Positions 1 to 8,447 of a DNA stretch of 64,000 bases are shown in pieces. Position numbers and translations under genes: made by a program. This DNA comes from Natronospirillum sp965602035 (lineage in GTDB: Bacteria > Pseudomonadota > Gammaproteobacteria > Pseudomonadales > Natronospirillaceae): positions 682,001 through 746,000 of the forward strand of contig OZ271919.1 in assembly GCA_965602035.1 (NCBI GenBank), written 5' to 3'. A model generated the notes under the pieces. That model saw nothing but the letters and a program-made list of their open reading frames with translations, searched no databases and had not been told where the DNA came from. Numbering within the stretch: position 1 is the stretch's first letter; each line of letters begins with the position of its first letter.

Positions 1-2
1 AG

Positions 3-962
3 CAGTCGGGCGTTGCGGTTCCGGGCCTGCTGCGGTCGGAGGAATACGCGCAGGCGCGTCAGGTGCACCAGGAGTCGCTGAAACTCGTTGGCGACATCAT
101 GGCACGGGTTCGTGATGGCCGAGAGCTTGATTTCGATGCCATCGAACTGGCCGCCGACGAGATTGTGGATTCCATATTCCGCAATGAAAACGAAATGACC
201 TGTCTCACCCAGATCCGGCAGAAAGACGCCTACCTGTTGGAACATTCGCTGAATGTCGGTGTTCTGGTGGGCCTGTTCGGACGATTCCTGCACTGGGATC
301 GCAGCACCATCCGCCATGCCACAGTCGGTGGTATTCTGCACGATGTGGGCAAGATACTGGTCCCGGAAGAGGTCCTCAACAAGCCGGGCAGGCTCGAGGC
401 TGATGAATGGGCGGAAATGCAGCGTCATGTCGTTTACGGCTATGAAACACTGCGCCAGTACCCGGATATCAACCCGATTATTCTGAGCATCTGCCGGCAG
501 CATCACGAACGGATCGATGGCACCGGGTATCCGCGTCAGCTCAAGGGCGACGCGATCGACAAATACGGGCGGGCCGCGGCGATCTGCGATGTCTATGATG
601 CGATTACAGCGGATCGCGTCTACCACAAGGGTATGCCGCCGACGGTCGCCATGAAGCGACTGGTCGAATGGAGCGACAATCATCTCGACCGTGCGATGGT
701 GTATCAGTTCATTCGATGCATGAGTATCTATCCGGTCGGAAGTCTGGTGGAACTGGACAGTGGTGATGCCGGGTTGGTGGTGGCATCCAACCGGGTGCGT
801 CAGAGCCGGCCCGTGGTGCGCTGTTTCTACTCGGTGGCGGAGCAGCAGCAACGCCGTGTCGAGGATGTCGATCTCGACCGGGTGGACGCCGGGGTGAGAA
901 TTGTCCGTGCCATGGACCCGAAAGAATTGCCGGCGTCCATTTCATTGCACGACTATCTCTGA
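3..962 (+). CDS. HD-GYP domain c-di-GMP phosphodiesterase (5' end outside window)
   Basis: The reading frame is open from the left edge, so the true start lies outside the window; a GTG at 63 is possible but is probably internal. The protein contains an HD-GYP domain: an HSLNV helix, the metal-binding HDVGK motif, then HHERIDGTGYP carrying the GYP signature. Enzymes with these residues hydrolyse cyclic di-GMP to pGpG or GMP in the cytoplasm, lowering the signal that favours biofilm over motility. A DUF3391-type N-terminal domain is common in this family and may lie upstream. About 80 residues after the HD-GYP core form a C-terminal tail of no recognised domain. tcdA follows 13 bp downstream and may be co-transcribed. 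The family is clear; the identity of the specific paralogue is not. Confidence 0.9.
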   Translation, partial: QSGVAVPGLLRSEEYAQARQVHQESLKLVGDIMARVRDGRELDFDAIELAADEIVDSIFRNENEMTCLTQIRQKDAYLLEHSLNVGVLVGLFGRFLHWDRSTIRHATVGGILHDVGKILVPEEVLNKPGRLEADEWAEMQRHVVYGYETLRQYPDINPIILSICRQHHERIDGTGYPRQLKGDAIDKYGRAAAICDVYDAITADRVYHKGMPPTVAMKRLVEWSDNHLDRAMVYQFIRCMSIYPVGSLVELDSGDAGLVVASNRVRQSRPVVRCFYSVAEQQQRRVEDVDLDRVDAGVRIVRAMDPKELPASISLHDYL

Positions 963-975
963 CAGGGGGAATTTT

Positions 976-1785
976 TTGCAGACCGAATGGCCGGCTGAAC
1001 GGTTCAGCAGTGTTGCGCAGTTGTACGGGCCGTCTGCGGTGCAACGATTCCGCCATGCCCGGGTAGCCGTTATCGGCATGGGGGGTGTTGGCTCCTGGAC
1101 GGTGGAAGCGCTGGCGCGCAGTGGCGTTGGCGAGCTGATCCTCTATGATCTCGACGACGTGTGCGTCTCCAATACGAATCGACAGATACACACGCTGAGC
1201 GATACGGTGGGCGGCTTCAAGGTGTCTGTGATGGCCGAGCGCTGTCGACAGATCAATCCGGCGATCGAGGTGGTTGAACGGTGCCAGTTCATCACGCCGG
1301 ACAATCTGGACGAACCCACCCTGCGCACGGTGGACTTTGTCGTTGATGCCATCGACAGTGTGCGGCCGAAAGTCGCGCTGATAGCGGCGTTGCAACGCTG
1401 GGGGACGCCGTTTGTAATGACCGGTGGTGCCGGTGGGCAAAAAGACCCCACGCAGATTCATGTCGCTGACCTGGCTCAGGTCATTCAGGACCCGCTGGCG
1501 GCCAGTGTGCGGCGTCAGTTGCGACGTCATCATGGTTATCCCGGAGGCGGTCGCACCATGAAGGTCGCCTGTGTTTCGTCCACTGAGCCGCTGACCTACC
1601 CGGGGACTGCCGAGCGGAGTGAAAACCCGCGTTTGAGCTGTGATTTCGGGTTGGGCGCGAGTGTTGCGGTTACCGCCACCTTTGGCCTTGTTGCTGCCGA
1701 GCTGGTACTGCGCCACCTGGCCAAAGCGGAGGAATCGGCGGCCCGTAAAACGCTATCGGCCGCCGTCGAGCACAGCGAGCCATAG
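976..1785 (+). CDS. tcdA: tRNA threonylcarbamoyladenosine dehydratase
   Basis: An E1-like ThiF/MoeB-fold enzyme that uses ATP to cyclise the t6A base at tRNA position 37 to ct6A. The nucleotide-binding loop GMGGVGS is at residues 34-40, followed by a DLDDVCVSNTNRQ segment typical of TcdA/CsdL. I chose the TTG at 976 because GGGGGA at 965-970 is well spaced before it, and the resulting 269 residues match the usual length of about 268. The frame extends further upstream, but that part lies inside the preceding gene. The 3' end overlaps the convergent batD by 33 bp. A ThiF-family paralogue is the only real alternative; the length and the NTNRQ motif favour TcdA. Confidence 0.9.
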   Translation: MQTEWPAERFSSVAQLYGPSAVQRFRHARVAVIGMGGVGSWTVEALARSGVGELILYDLDDVCVSNTNRQIHTLSDTVGGFKVSVMAERCRQINPAIEVVERCQFITPDNLDEPTLRTVDFVVDAIDSVRPKVALIAALQRWGTPFVMTGGAGGQKDPTQIHVADLAQVIQDPLAASVRRQLRRHHGYPGGGRTMKVACVSSTEPLTYPGTAERSENPRLSCDFGLGASVAVTATFGLVAAELVLRHLAKAEESAARKTLSAAVEHSEP

Positions 1786-3366
1786 GGCGCGCAGACGCTC
1801 GTCCGATGGTCGCTCGTTGGGTCGGGCGTACAGCCGGGCGCGTGTTTCCCGGAGCGCCTCCGCGAGGCCGCGTGCCTGCATCAGCCGCTCAAGGGCTTCC
1901 GCATCGGGCCAGCCGTCGCTCTGCCAGCGGTGGGCCAGTTGCTGTTCCAGTGCCTGCCAGTCGCTGCGTTCCACCAGAGGGCGAATAGCATCCCGCCAAT
2001 TCGTACTGTCGGTCACCGGTTCGGGCAACCGGCCTGAAGTCGAGGCCCGTACATCGACTTCACTGTGGCGCCAGCGACGGCGCCAGACGGTCGCCACAAC
2101 CGCAGCCAGAATGAGGCCGGTACCGATCAACCCCCAGCGCAACAGACTGCCCCATGGCAGTGGCCCGGAACCTCCGGCCGAGGGCTCGGCCGCGCTGCCG
2201 GCGGCCGCATCTTCCTCTCCCTGCAAGGTGAGGCGATGTTCAGGCACGCGGGCGATTTCCAGAGAGTCTGTACGCGTGTTCCACCAGGGTATCTCGACGG
2301 CCGGCACGGTGATCGAGACATCATCGCGGGCGGCATGGCGGTTCCGGTAAAGCAGGGTGCGGGTTATTGACGATTGATAGCCGTCGGCAGTGGCCGACTC
2401 ACTCTTGCGCGGCGGGTCGGCAAACTGCTCCAGCGGTGCCGGATCGGGAGCAGCGGGCAGCAGTGACGGGAGCCGGTCACTGGCCGGTCCACTGGTCTGT
2501 AATTCAAGCCGGCGTTCAACGGTCTCACCCGGCCCCAGGCGGGGCGGTGACGTTGTCCAGCTATCATTGAGTGTGACTCTCTGTGCCGGAAGCCATGCGG
2601 CACCTGCCGGAAACTCGTCGGGAATCGGGCTGATCCGGAGTGAGACCGGATCCGTTGCGACCGTTATCGGTCTGGGCCCGGAGAAGCCATGCGTGCGATA
2701 GGTGCCGTCGAATTCAATGGGGGGCAGCGTCTGATTGCCGCTCTCAAGCGGCGTGTAGAGGTAATGGAACCGGTGGAAGTTGACGCGGCGGCCATCCTGC
2801 CACCGAGAAGAACCGGTCTGCGCACCGCCTACCGGTTCCCAGCGACCTGCTCCGGGCTGAACATCGCGGAACTCACCGTCAATGTTCACATTGTAATACA
2901 GGGTCAGCGTCACCACGGTGGTTTCATCCACGTAAAGGTCGGTCTGATCGACACTGAGTTCAGCTTCGATCAATTGGTCCCGGAACTGCTGTTGCTCGGG
3001 GGAAACAGGGATGACCCGAATCGTGATTGTTCCGGTTGGTACGCCGTCTACCAGGACGGGTGGAATGGTCAGGGTACCGGTGCGCCTGGGCTCCAGCTCG
3101 AGCGCCCATTCCTGGTAATTTTCACCGGGCGCTTCCAGAGCGGGGTTATTGGTGTCCGTGCGCCGGTCCACGATACGGAAGTCCGTGGACAGCGACCGTG
3201 TATTCAGTGTTGCCTCCGGGTTATGGGAGCGAATCCGCAGGGTCAGCGTGCCGCCTTCAGCCACGGTGGTGCGGTCGACACTGACCAGTGGCTGGCTCTG
3301 CGCCAAAGCCATCGTTGCCGTAGCCCAGAGCAGCAGAAACAGAATCAGGCGAGTGTTATTGCGCAC
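1753..3366 (-). CDS. batD: BatD-like membrane-anchored protein
   Basis: Last gene of the Bat operon. The protein of about 537 residues begins with a signal peptide (a LILFLLLWATATMALA core), continues with a long extracytoplasmic beta-rich region typical of BatD, and has one membrane segment near residues 410-430 followed by a basic cytoplasmic tail of about 105 residues. BatD proteins are thought to form the periplasmic part of the Bat complex, which was linked to aerotolerance in Bacteroides; the molecular role is unknown. The GTG at 3366 was chosen because it places the signal peptide at the N-terminus and overlaps the batB stop by 11 bp; a longer frame reaches back to 3450 but adds a non-signal-like stretch. 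It converges on tcdA with a 33-bp overlap. Confidence 0.82.
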   Translation of the reverse strand: MRNNTRLILFLLLWATATMALAQSQPLVSVDRTTVAEGGTLTLRIRSHNPEATLNTRSLSTDFRIVDRRTDTNNPALEAPGENYQEWALELEPRRTGTLTIPPVLVDGVPTGTITIRVIPVSPEQQQFRDQLIEAELSVDQTDLYVDETTVVTLTLYYNVNIDGEFRDVQPGAGRWEPVGGAQTGSSRWQDGRRVNFHRFHYLYTPLESGNQTLPPIEFDGTYRTHGFSGPRPITVATDPVSLRISPIPDEFPAGAAWLPAQRVTLNDSWTTSPPRLGPGETVERRLELQTSGPASDRLPSLLPAAPDPAPLEQFADPPRKSESATADGYQSSITRTLLYRNRHAARDDVSITVPAVEIPWWNTRTDSLEIARVPEHRLTLQGEEDAAAGSAAEPSAGGSGPLPWGSLLRWGLIGTGLILAAVVATVWRRRWRHSEVDVRASTSGRLPEPVTDSTNWRDAIRPLVERSDWQALEQQLAHRWQSDGWPDAEALERLMQARGLAEALRETRARLYARPNERPSDERLRALWLAVLDGGR

Positions 3367-4906
3367 GTTGCTGCTCCCACTGGAAGCGGAGCTTGCGCTC
3401 CATGAAACTTCGATCCGGCGGCGGGAGCCGTTGCTCAGCGCGCTGATCACGCTCCCGGTCCGCCGCTCCGGCTCCGGGCGCCGGTGTACCGGAATTCGCC
3501 TCGGGTACCGTGGGCTGGCCCGTCTGTGTGCGCGGGTCCTGGCGGTTGCGGTCGGATTGCTGGCCGGTGTCGGTCGGGCTGTCAGAACGATTGTGCAGCC
3601 ATTCTCTCAGCAGGTCACGATTGTTCACTGCCGGTTGCCAGTCCGGCCGTTCCCGGACGGCGGTTTCAAATGCGGACAATGCCTGATCGTACCGGCCAAG
3701 CCGGGCCAGTGCGAGCCCGCGATGGTAAGCACCCCAGGCGGAAGTGTCATCACCGAGCCGTTCAATTGCCTGCTGCGGGCGCTCGGCAACCAACCAGGCG
3801 TAGGTCTGCCAACGGCGGTCAGTGAACATCTCCGCCGCGTCGACCGGTGATTCATCAAGACGCTCCAGCGCTCGCTGGTCCGCATTCTGCCACCAGGTGC
3901 CCGCGGCATCAGCCGTCATCGGTGCCAGGGCGCCGGACAACAGGACCAGGAGCCCGGCGCTGACACCGGCGACCGGTATCTGTAGCAACAGCCCGGGCAA
4001 CAGTGCAAGGAACAGATACGGGCCCAGGTCCCGCCAACCGGAGACGGGTTCCTCGTCGGCATCGGTCAGTTGGCCTCTCGGAGGCATCAGTTGACTGACG
4101 GGCGGTGTCCGGTCGGTGAGCCATTGCCAGTCACCGGACTGCGCCTGCAGCAGCGCCCTAAACCGATCAGCATCTGGCGCTGCCAGCAGTGCCTGGCCAC
4201 TGGCATCGCGCAGGACAGTGCCATCCCGGTCCCGCACGGGCCCCTGCGCATCGGCGCTTGCGGTAACAAGCGCATGCAGACGGGTGCCAGCCGGTAGCGC
4301 CGGCAGTGATTGCGCCTCAGCATCCCCGACCTGGTCGGTCAGCCAGAGAATGTCGGCATTGATCAGACCGGCACGCTCAATGGCCAGTCTCAGCGCCTGG
4401 CCCGAAGCACGCCCGGCAACCGGCATTATATCCGGAGACAACTGGCTCAGCATCAGGCGCAGCGTGTTGTGATCCACAGTCGGCGGTGCAATCAGGTGCG
4501 CGGAACCACTGTAGGCGATGAGTCCGACCGGTCGACCGGGGTTTGCGTTCAACCACTGCTCTGCCACACGCAGCGCGCGCTGATACCGGGTCGGGGGCAG
4601 GTCGTCGTGGCGCATGGTCGGACTCTGTGAGAGTACGATCATGACCGGGCTGAGCGGCTGGCCACCCTGATTGTCATCCGTGATGGCGGGCCCGGACAGC
4701 GCGATGGGCAGCAGTAACAGGCTGCCCCAACGCAGACGCTCCAGCCACTGGCGCCTGGGTTCCCGGTCTTGCAGTAACGGCGCCAGCAGTTCGCGGTCGA
4801 ACAGCGAGCGCCAGCCCCCGGTGTCGGTATGCGATTTCAGGCTGTGGTATAACCAGAGGGCAATCAACGGGAGCAGCAGCAACCATTCCGGGCGGAGCAC
4901 TGTCAT
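3356..4906 (-). CDS. batB: BatB-like vWA protein with C-terminal TPR (BatB-BatC type fusion), degenerate MIDAS
   Basis: Predicted inner-membrane protein of 516 residues. Two hydrophobic segments precede a von Willebrand A domain (about residues 85-300), a third hydrophobic stretch follows, and then a TPR region (GRYDQALSAFETAVRERPDW) and a hydrophilic Pro/Arg-rich tail. In BatA-like proteins the metal site reads DxSxS; here the aligned segment is SQSPT at residues 93-97, so the metal-binding Asp is Ser. The later GT-type loop reads GRASGQ (165-170), while LTDQ at 189-192 keeps an Asp. The fold is therefore retained but metal binding looks weakened. The ATG at 4906 overlaps the batA stop by 4 bp (ATGA), implying translational coupling. 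The TPR part replaces a separate BatC. Confidence 0.83.
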   Translation of the reverse strand: MTVLRPEWLLLLPLIALWLYHSLKSHTDTGGWRSLFDRELLAPLLQDREPRRQWLERLRWGSLLLLPIALSGPAITDDNQGGQPLSPVMIVLSQSPTMRHDDLPPTRYQRALRVAEQWLNANPGRPVGLIAYSGSAHLIAPPTVDHNTLRLMLSQLSPDIMPVAGRASGQALRLAIERAGLINADILWLTDQVGDAEAQSLPALPAGTRLHALVTASADAQGPVRDRDGTVLRDASGQALLAAPDADRFRALLQAQSGDWQWLTDRTPPVSQLMPPRGQLTDADEEPVSGWRDLGPYLFLALLPGLLLQIPVAGVSAGLLVLLSGALAPMTADAAGTWWQNADQRALERLDESPVDAAEMFTDRRWQTYAWLVAERPQQAIERLGDDTSAWGAYHRGLALARLGRYDQALSAFETAVRERPDWQPAVNNRDLLREWLHNRSDSPTDTGQQSDRNRQDPRTQTGQPTVPEANSGTPAPGAGAADRERDQRAEQRLPPPDRSFMERKLRFQWEQQRAQ

Positions 4907-5898
4907 TGTGTCGCCTCCGTTGAGCCGCGGCGCCGGAGGCGATGGCGGTAATGGTGCACCAGCAGCAACAGGAGCGCCGCACCCGCCGGCCACTGGAACC
5001 ATTCGCCGGGAGCGGTTCTGGCCTGATCCGCACCCGGGCGCGGTTCGAGCTCATCAATGGTGTTGTAGATCGTGGCCAGATCGGTTGCCGAGCGGGCCCG
5101 GAAGAACTGGCCTCCCGTGGTACCGGCGATTCGTTGCAGCGCCTCGACGTTCAGGTCAGAGCGATTACCGAACTCGCCGCCGCTGTCAGAGCCGAAGCCG
5201 ATGGTGTGTATGCGCACGTTGCTCTCCAGCGCGAACTGCGCCGCTTCCTCCGCAAAGATCCGACCGGCTGTCTGAGCGCCGTCGGAGAGCAGAATCATCA
5301 CGGCCTGTTCGCCCTCGCGGTCGAGGTCCAGTGCCTGTATGCCCCGGACGATGGCGTCGCCAAGCGCCGTGCGACTGCCGGCCATGCCGACTTCCAGATC
5401 ACCGATCAGGGCCCGAACCAGTTCCAGATCCGACGATACCGGTACATGGAGGTAGGGCTGATCACCGAACACCACAACACCGATCTGATCACCGGCGCGA
5501 TCGGCGATGAAACGATCCAGTACCGAGCGGGCCACGGTCAGTCGGTCGGCCGGGGCACCGTCCAGACGCATATCCGGTATCGACATGCTGACCGACAAAT
5601 CGAGCAGCAACTGTATCGGTCTCCCCTGATCCGGAAGAGTGATCGGTGCCCCTGGTGTCTGTGGCCGTGCCGCGGCCAGTGCTATCAGTGCCAGCAGCGC
5701 CCACTGGAGCAAGGTCAGTTGATACCAGCGCCGGTGGCGATGACCCCGGGCACTGGCCGCCCAACTATCGGCAATCGGCAGCCAGGGTGCCGGTCCCGCA
5801 GGTCGGGCAGGCAGACGATGGAGTACTGCCAGACCCAGCACCGGTATCAGTATCAGGAGCGCGGGCCAGGCGAACGTAAATGCAGACAGCGCAGGCAT
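4903..5898 (-). CDS. batA: BatA-like vWA domain membrane protein
   Basis: A von Willebrand A domain protein of 331 residues, with hydrophobic segments near residues 7-25 and 60-78 and a third near the C-terminus (AAALLLLLVHHY), so the vWA domain should be membrane-anchored. The MIDAS is intact: DLSVS after a LLLD strand, then GSRTALGDAI, then LLSDGAQ. Such domains bind a divalent metal and dock an acidic partner residue. In MoxR-linked operons the vWA proteins are thought to be substrates or partners of the AAA+ ATPase. The start overlaps the 3' end of the DUF4381 gene by 46 bp and the stop overlaps batB by 4 bp. The intact metal site contrasts with the degenerate one in its neighbour. Confidence 0.88.
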   Translation of the reverse strand: MPALSAFTFAWPALLILIPVLGLAVLHRLPARPAGPAPWLPIADSWAASARGHRHRRWYQLTLLQWALLALIALAAARPQTPGAPITLPDQGRPIQLLLDLSVSMSIPDMRLDGAPADRLTVARSVLDRFIADRAGDQIGVVVFGDQPYLHVPVSSDLELVRALIGDLEVGMAGSRTALGDAIVRGIQALDLDREGEQAVMILLSDGAQTAGRIFAEEAAQFALESNVRIHTIGFGSDSGGEFGNRSDLNVEALQRIAGTTGGQFFRARSATDLATIYNTIDELEPRPGADQARTAPGEWFQWPAGAALLLLLVHHYRHRLRRRGSTEATQ

Positions 5899-6341
5899 AG
5901 AGATCTCAGAGCCAGGTGATGGTCAACAATGAATGGCCGGATATCCCCGGGTCGGTAGATGGCTTTCAGGCAGTCCCGGGTCTCCGTATTCACCGGTTCG
6001 CCGAGGGCGGCTTCCAGCGCTCGCAGCCACTGACCAGGGGGCAGAGCCGGCGATATGGCCAGTCCCTCGAGCGCCAACTGGCGCAGCCACTGGCTCAGGG
6101 CGACGGAAGGTTCAGGCTGTTCGGCCAGTTGTTTCAGTTGATGCAGATAGCGGCGCTGGGTCAGCCAGCAGCGGGGCATGCGCCAGATCGGGGGTATCCG
6201 TCTGCGGAAAACCAGGCCGACTATCAGTGCTGATGCCAACGCGGCGGCCAGTACCCACCAGGCCGGACCGGGCGGCCAGAACGATACCGGGTCAGGCGGT
6301 TGCGGGCCACTGAGACGGCTCAGCAGTTCTTCGCGGGTCAT
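5853..6341 (-). CDS. DUF4381 family membrane protein of the MoxR/Bat operon
   Basis: A 162-residue protein with one membrane segment near residues 27-45 (AWWVLAAALASALIVGLVF), followed by a basic cytoplasmic region ending in HHLALRSLCLRCLHL. DUF4381 proteins recur between DUF58 and vWA genes in gammaproteobacterial Bat operons; the biochemical role is unknown. I chose the ATG at 6341 because it forms a 4-bp ATGA overlap with the DUF58 stop; an upstream in-frame start at 6395 would lie well inside DUF58. Its 3' end runs 46 bp into batA. The family assignment rests on size, topology and position as much as on sequence. Confidence 0.72.
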   Translation of the reverse strand: MTREELLSRLSGPQPPDPVSFWPPGPAWWVLAAALASALIVGLVFRRRIPPIWRMPRCWLTQRRYLHQLKQLAEQPEPSVALSQWLRQLALEGLAISPALPPGQWLRALEAALGEPVNTETRDCLKAIYRPGDIRPFIVDHHLALRSLCLRCLHLRSPGPRS

Positions 6342-7207
6342 GGCGGGTTGGTCCCCGCGGGGTAGAGTGCGGGCCGCGCGGTTGAGCATTGCCACCAGTC
6401 AAAATGCGCCCGATGTGGCGCGCGGAGCAGGCTGTCCAGCCACCGCTGCCGCGACTCCCGGTATCTGAGTGCCGTATCGGATGACCCGGTCAGCCGGTGA
6501 AAACCGGCATCGCCCCGGGCGCTGAATTCGCCATGCTCCGGAAGTTGCTGTTCCAGAGGATCCGCGACCTGAACCAGCACCACAGACTTGCGGCTGAGCG
6601 GATCGAGTAGCGCGGGCCACGCAGGTCCGGGCAGAAAATCCCCCCATACCACCACTATCTGGGCCCGCTGCGCAGCCTGTCGGGCGCGTGCTACCAGCGC
6701 CGGAAATTCAAGGGCGGGCAATCCGGGGCCGGGTAACTCACTGTGGGCCGCCCAGGCCGCCAGGTAACCGGCAAACCGCTGGCCCTGACCGGTGGGAGGC
6801 TGGACCTCAACGCCGTGGGATGACCCGATCACGGTGCCGATGCGGTCGCCTGAATCAATGCACTGCCAACCTGTCTGTGCCGCCAGCTCCAGTGCCCGGA
6901 CCGATTTATAGGCCGACCGACTGCCGAAATACATGCCCGGTGTGAGGGCGATGATGTGAAGCCAGGTGGTGTCGCGCTGGGTTTCCAGCACACGGGTGAG
7001 TGGTTGTCCGGTGCGCCCGGTTGCCCGCCAGTCGATGTGACGCGGGTCGTCTCCGGGTGCGTAGTCGCGCAATTCCCGGAATTCCGTGCCCTGGCCGACG
7101 GTGGGCGCCGCGGCGTGTCCCGGGCGCGAGGGTGGCCGGGACACCCAGGTCGCATGCCGCCGCGTCGCCACCAGCTCGCCGGCGGTTACTGTGGTGCCGG
7201 TCAGCAT
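6338..7207 (-). CDS. DUF58 domain protein
   Basis: A 289-residue protein with the family hallmark GTEFRELRDYAPGDDPRHID followed by WRATGRTGQPLTRV, which defines DUF58. The domain folds like a diverged vWA domain and nearly always follows a moxR gene; it probably works with the MoxR ATPase at the membrane. I see no strong transmembrane helix, so it is likely cytoplasmic or peripheral. The ATG at 7207 shares one base with the moxR stop (TGATG); longer upstream frames lie inside moxR and are rejected. The stop overlaps the DUF4381 gene by 4 bp. Confidence 0.87.
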   Translation of the reverse strand: MLTGTTVTAGELVATRRHATWVSRPPSRPGHAAAPTVGQGTEFRELRDYAPGDDPRHIDWRATGRTGQPLTRVLETQRDTTWLHIIALTPGMYFGSRSAYKSVRALELAAQTGWQCIDSGDRIGTVIGSSHGVEVQPPTGQGQRFAGYLAAWAAHSELPGPGLPALEFPALVARARQAAQRAQIVVVWGDFLPGPAWPALLDPLSRKSVVLVQVADPLEQQLPEHGEFSARGDAGFHRLTGSSDTALRYRESRQRWLDSLLRAPHRAHFDWWQCSTARPALYPAGTNPP

Positions 7208-8172
7208 CAGCTTACCGCCACGATGTCCAGCAGGCGCTGGACGACCTGTTCCGGTGTGACACCCCGGCTCATGGCCTGGAAATCCAGCACCAGGCGATGT
7301 CGGTAGACCAGAGGCAAGACCCATTGCACGTCTTCCGGTGTCACGAAATCGCGGCCGGCCAGCCAGGCGCGCGCCCGTGCCACCAGATCGAGTGCCTGAC
7401 TGGCCCTCGGACTCACGCCCTGGTGCAGCCATCCGGAAAGCTCATTGTCGTATGCCTCCGGGCGGCGTGTGGCGTCGGCCATGCGTACAATGTAGGTTTC
7501 AATCGCGGGTGAGACATGAACCCGTCCGGCCGCTGCGCGTCCGGCACTGATGATTTCCGGCGTCACCGGAGGCGTCGTCGGTGCATCGGGTTCAGGTGTC
7601 GATCGGGTCAGTTGCAGTATCTCGCGTTCGGTTTCCATGCCCGGGTAGCGCAGTTGCACCTGCAGCAGGAAGCGGTCCAGTTGCGCGTCCGGCAGCGGGT
7701 AGGTGCCCTCATGCTCGAGGGGGTTCTGAGTCGCAATCACCATGAACAGGTCGGACAGGGGCCGGGTTTGCCCCCCGGCCGATACCTGACGCTCGGACAT
7801 GGCTTCGAGCAGAGCCGATTGCACTTTGGCCGGCGCACGGTTCAGCTCGTCGGCGAGCAGAAGGTCGGTAAAAACCGGCCCGGGTCGAAACTCGAGACCG
7901 TGGGTCTGCAGGTTCAGAATGTCACTGCCGGTGATGTCACCGGGAAGCAGGTCGGGGGTGAATTGCACCCGACGAAAGTCTGCGCGGATCCCCGCCGCCA
8001 GCGACTTGGCCGCTCGCGTCTTGGCGATTCCCGGAGGCCCTTCGAGGAGCACGTGACCTCTGCACAGAACACCGAGAATAAGCACTTGTAGTAATGTGTC
8101 CTGACCGATAATCTGGCGCTGCAGATGTCGGTAAAGCTGCTGTATAGCCGGTAGGGCATTGGCTGGCGCCAT
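7207..8172 (-). CDS. moxR: MoxR family AAA+ ATPase
   Basis: First gene of the six-gene minus-strand operon. Walker A is GPPGIAKT, Walker B/sensor is LLLADELNRAPAK, and the ATQNP sensor 1 motif is present, all typical of MoxR ATPases, which act as chaperone-like machines maturing or remodelling vWA-domain partners. I prefer the ATG at 8172, giving about 321 residues; an in-frame TTG at 8235 would add 21 residues that do not look conserved. The protein is predicted to be cytoplasmic. The gene is divergent from gdhB with about 275 bp between starts, where its promoter should lie. Family confidence is high; the physiological role of this copy is unknown. Confidence 0.93.
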   Translation of the reverse strand: MAPANALPAIQQLYRHLQRQIIGQDTLLQVLILGVLCRGHVLLEGPPGIAKTRAAKSLAAGIRADFRRVQFTPDLLPGDITGSDILNLQTHGLEFRPGPVFTDLLLADELNRAPAKVQSALLEAMSERQVSAGGQTRPLSDLFMVIATQNPLEHEGTYPLPDAQLDRFLLQVQLRYPGMETEREILQLTRSTPEPDAPTTPPVTPEIISAGRAAAGRVHVSPAIETYIVRMADATRRPEAYDNELSGWLHQGVSPRASQALDLVARARAWLAGRDFVTPEDVQWVLPLVYRHRLVLDFQAMSRGVTPEQVVQRLLDIVAVS

Positions 8173-8447
8173 GTCGTCAGTAATCCGTTGCAGACTGTGT
8201 CGCCTGATTCTTGGACCTGCTGCCGACGGTGTCAATTTCTGTTGCCACAGTCGGGCCCGTTTTACCCGCTATTTTCAGCCAACACCGACCGTGCTGACGA
8301 AGCCGATACCCCGCTGACGGCGGTCAATGAGATGAGTGCGCAACATTGACTGTGGTTTTCGCCGGACGGCTATTGCACTACCTTGACCGGGACACAGCTA
8401 CAACTGCCCTTCAGACGGTGGCGATTGGATAAAAAGGAAACAGGACC

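Noticed and set aside
709..1716. A 335-codon minus-strand frame over the HD-GYP gene and tcdA
   Set aside because: It crosses two conserved plus-strand genes antisense and has a low-complexity Arg/His-rich translation.
8346..8376. gdhB promoter from TTGACT at 8346
   Set aside because: The nearest -10 candidates (CTATTG or TATTGC) need 18-19 bp spacing and match poorly, so I did not list it as a feature.
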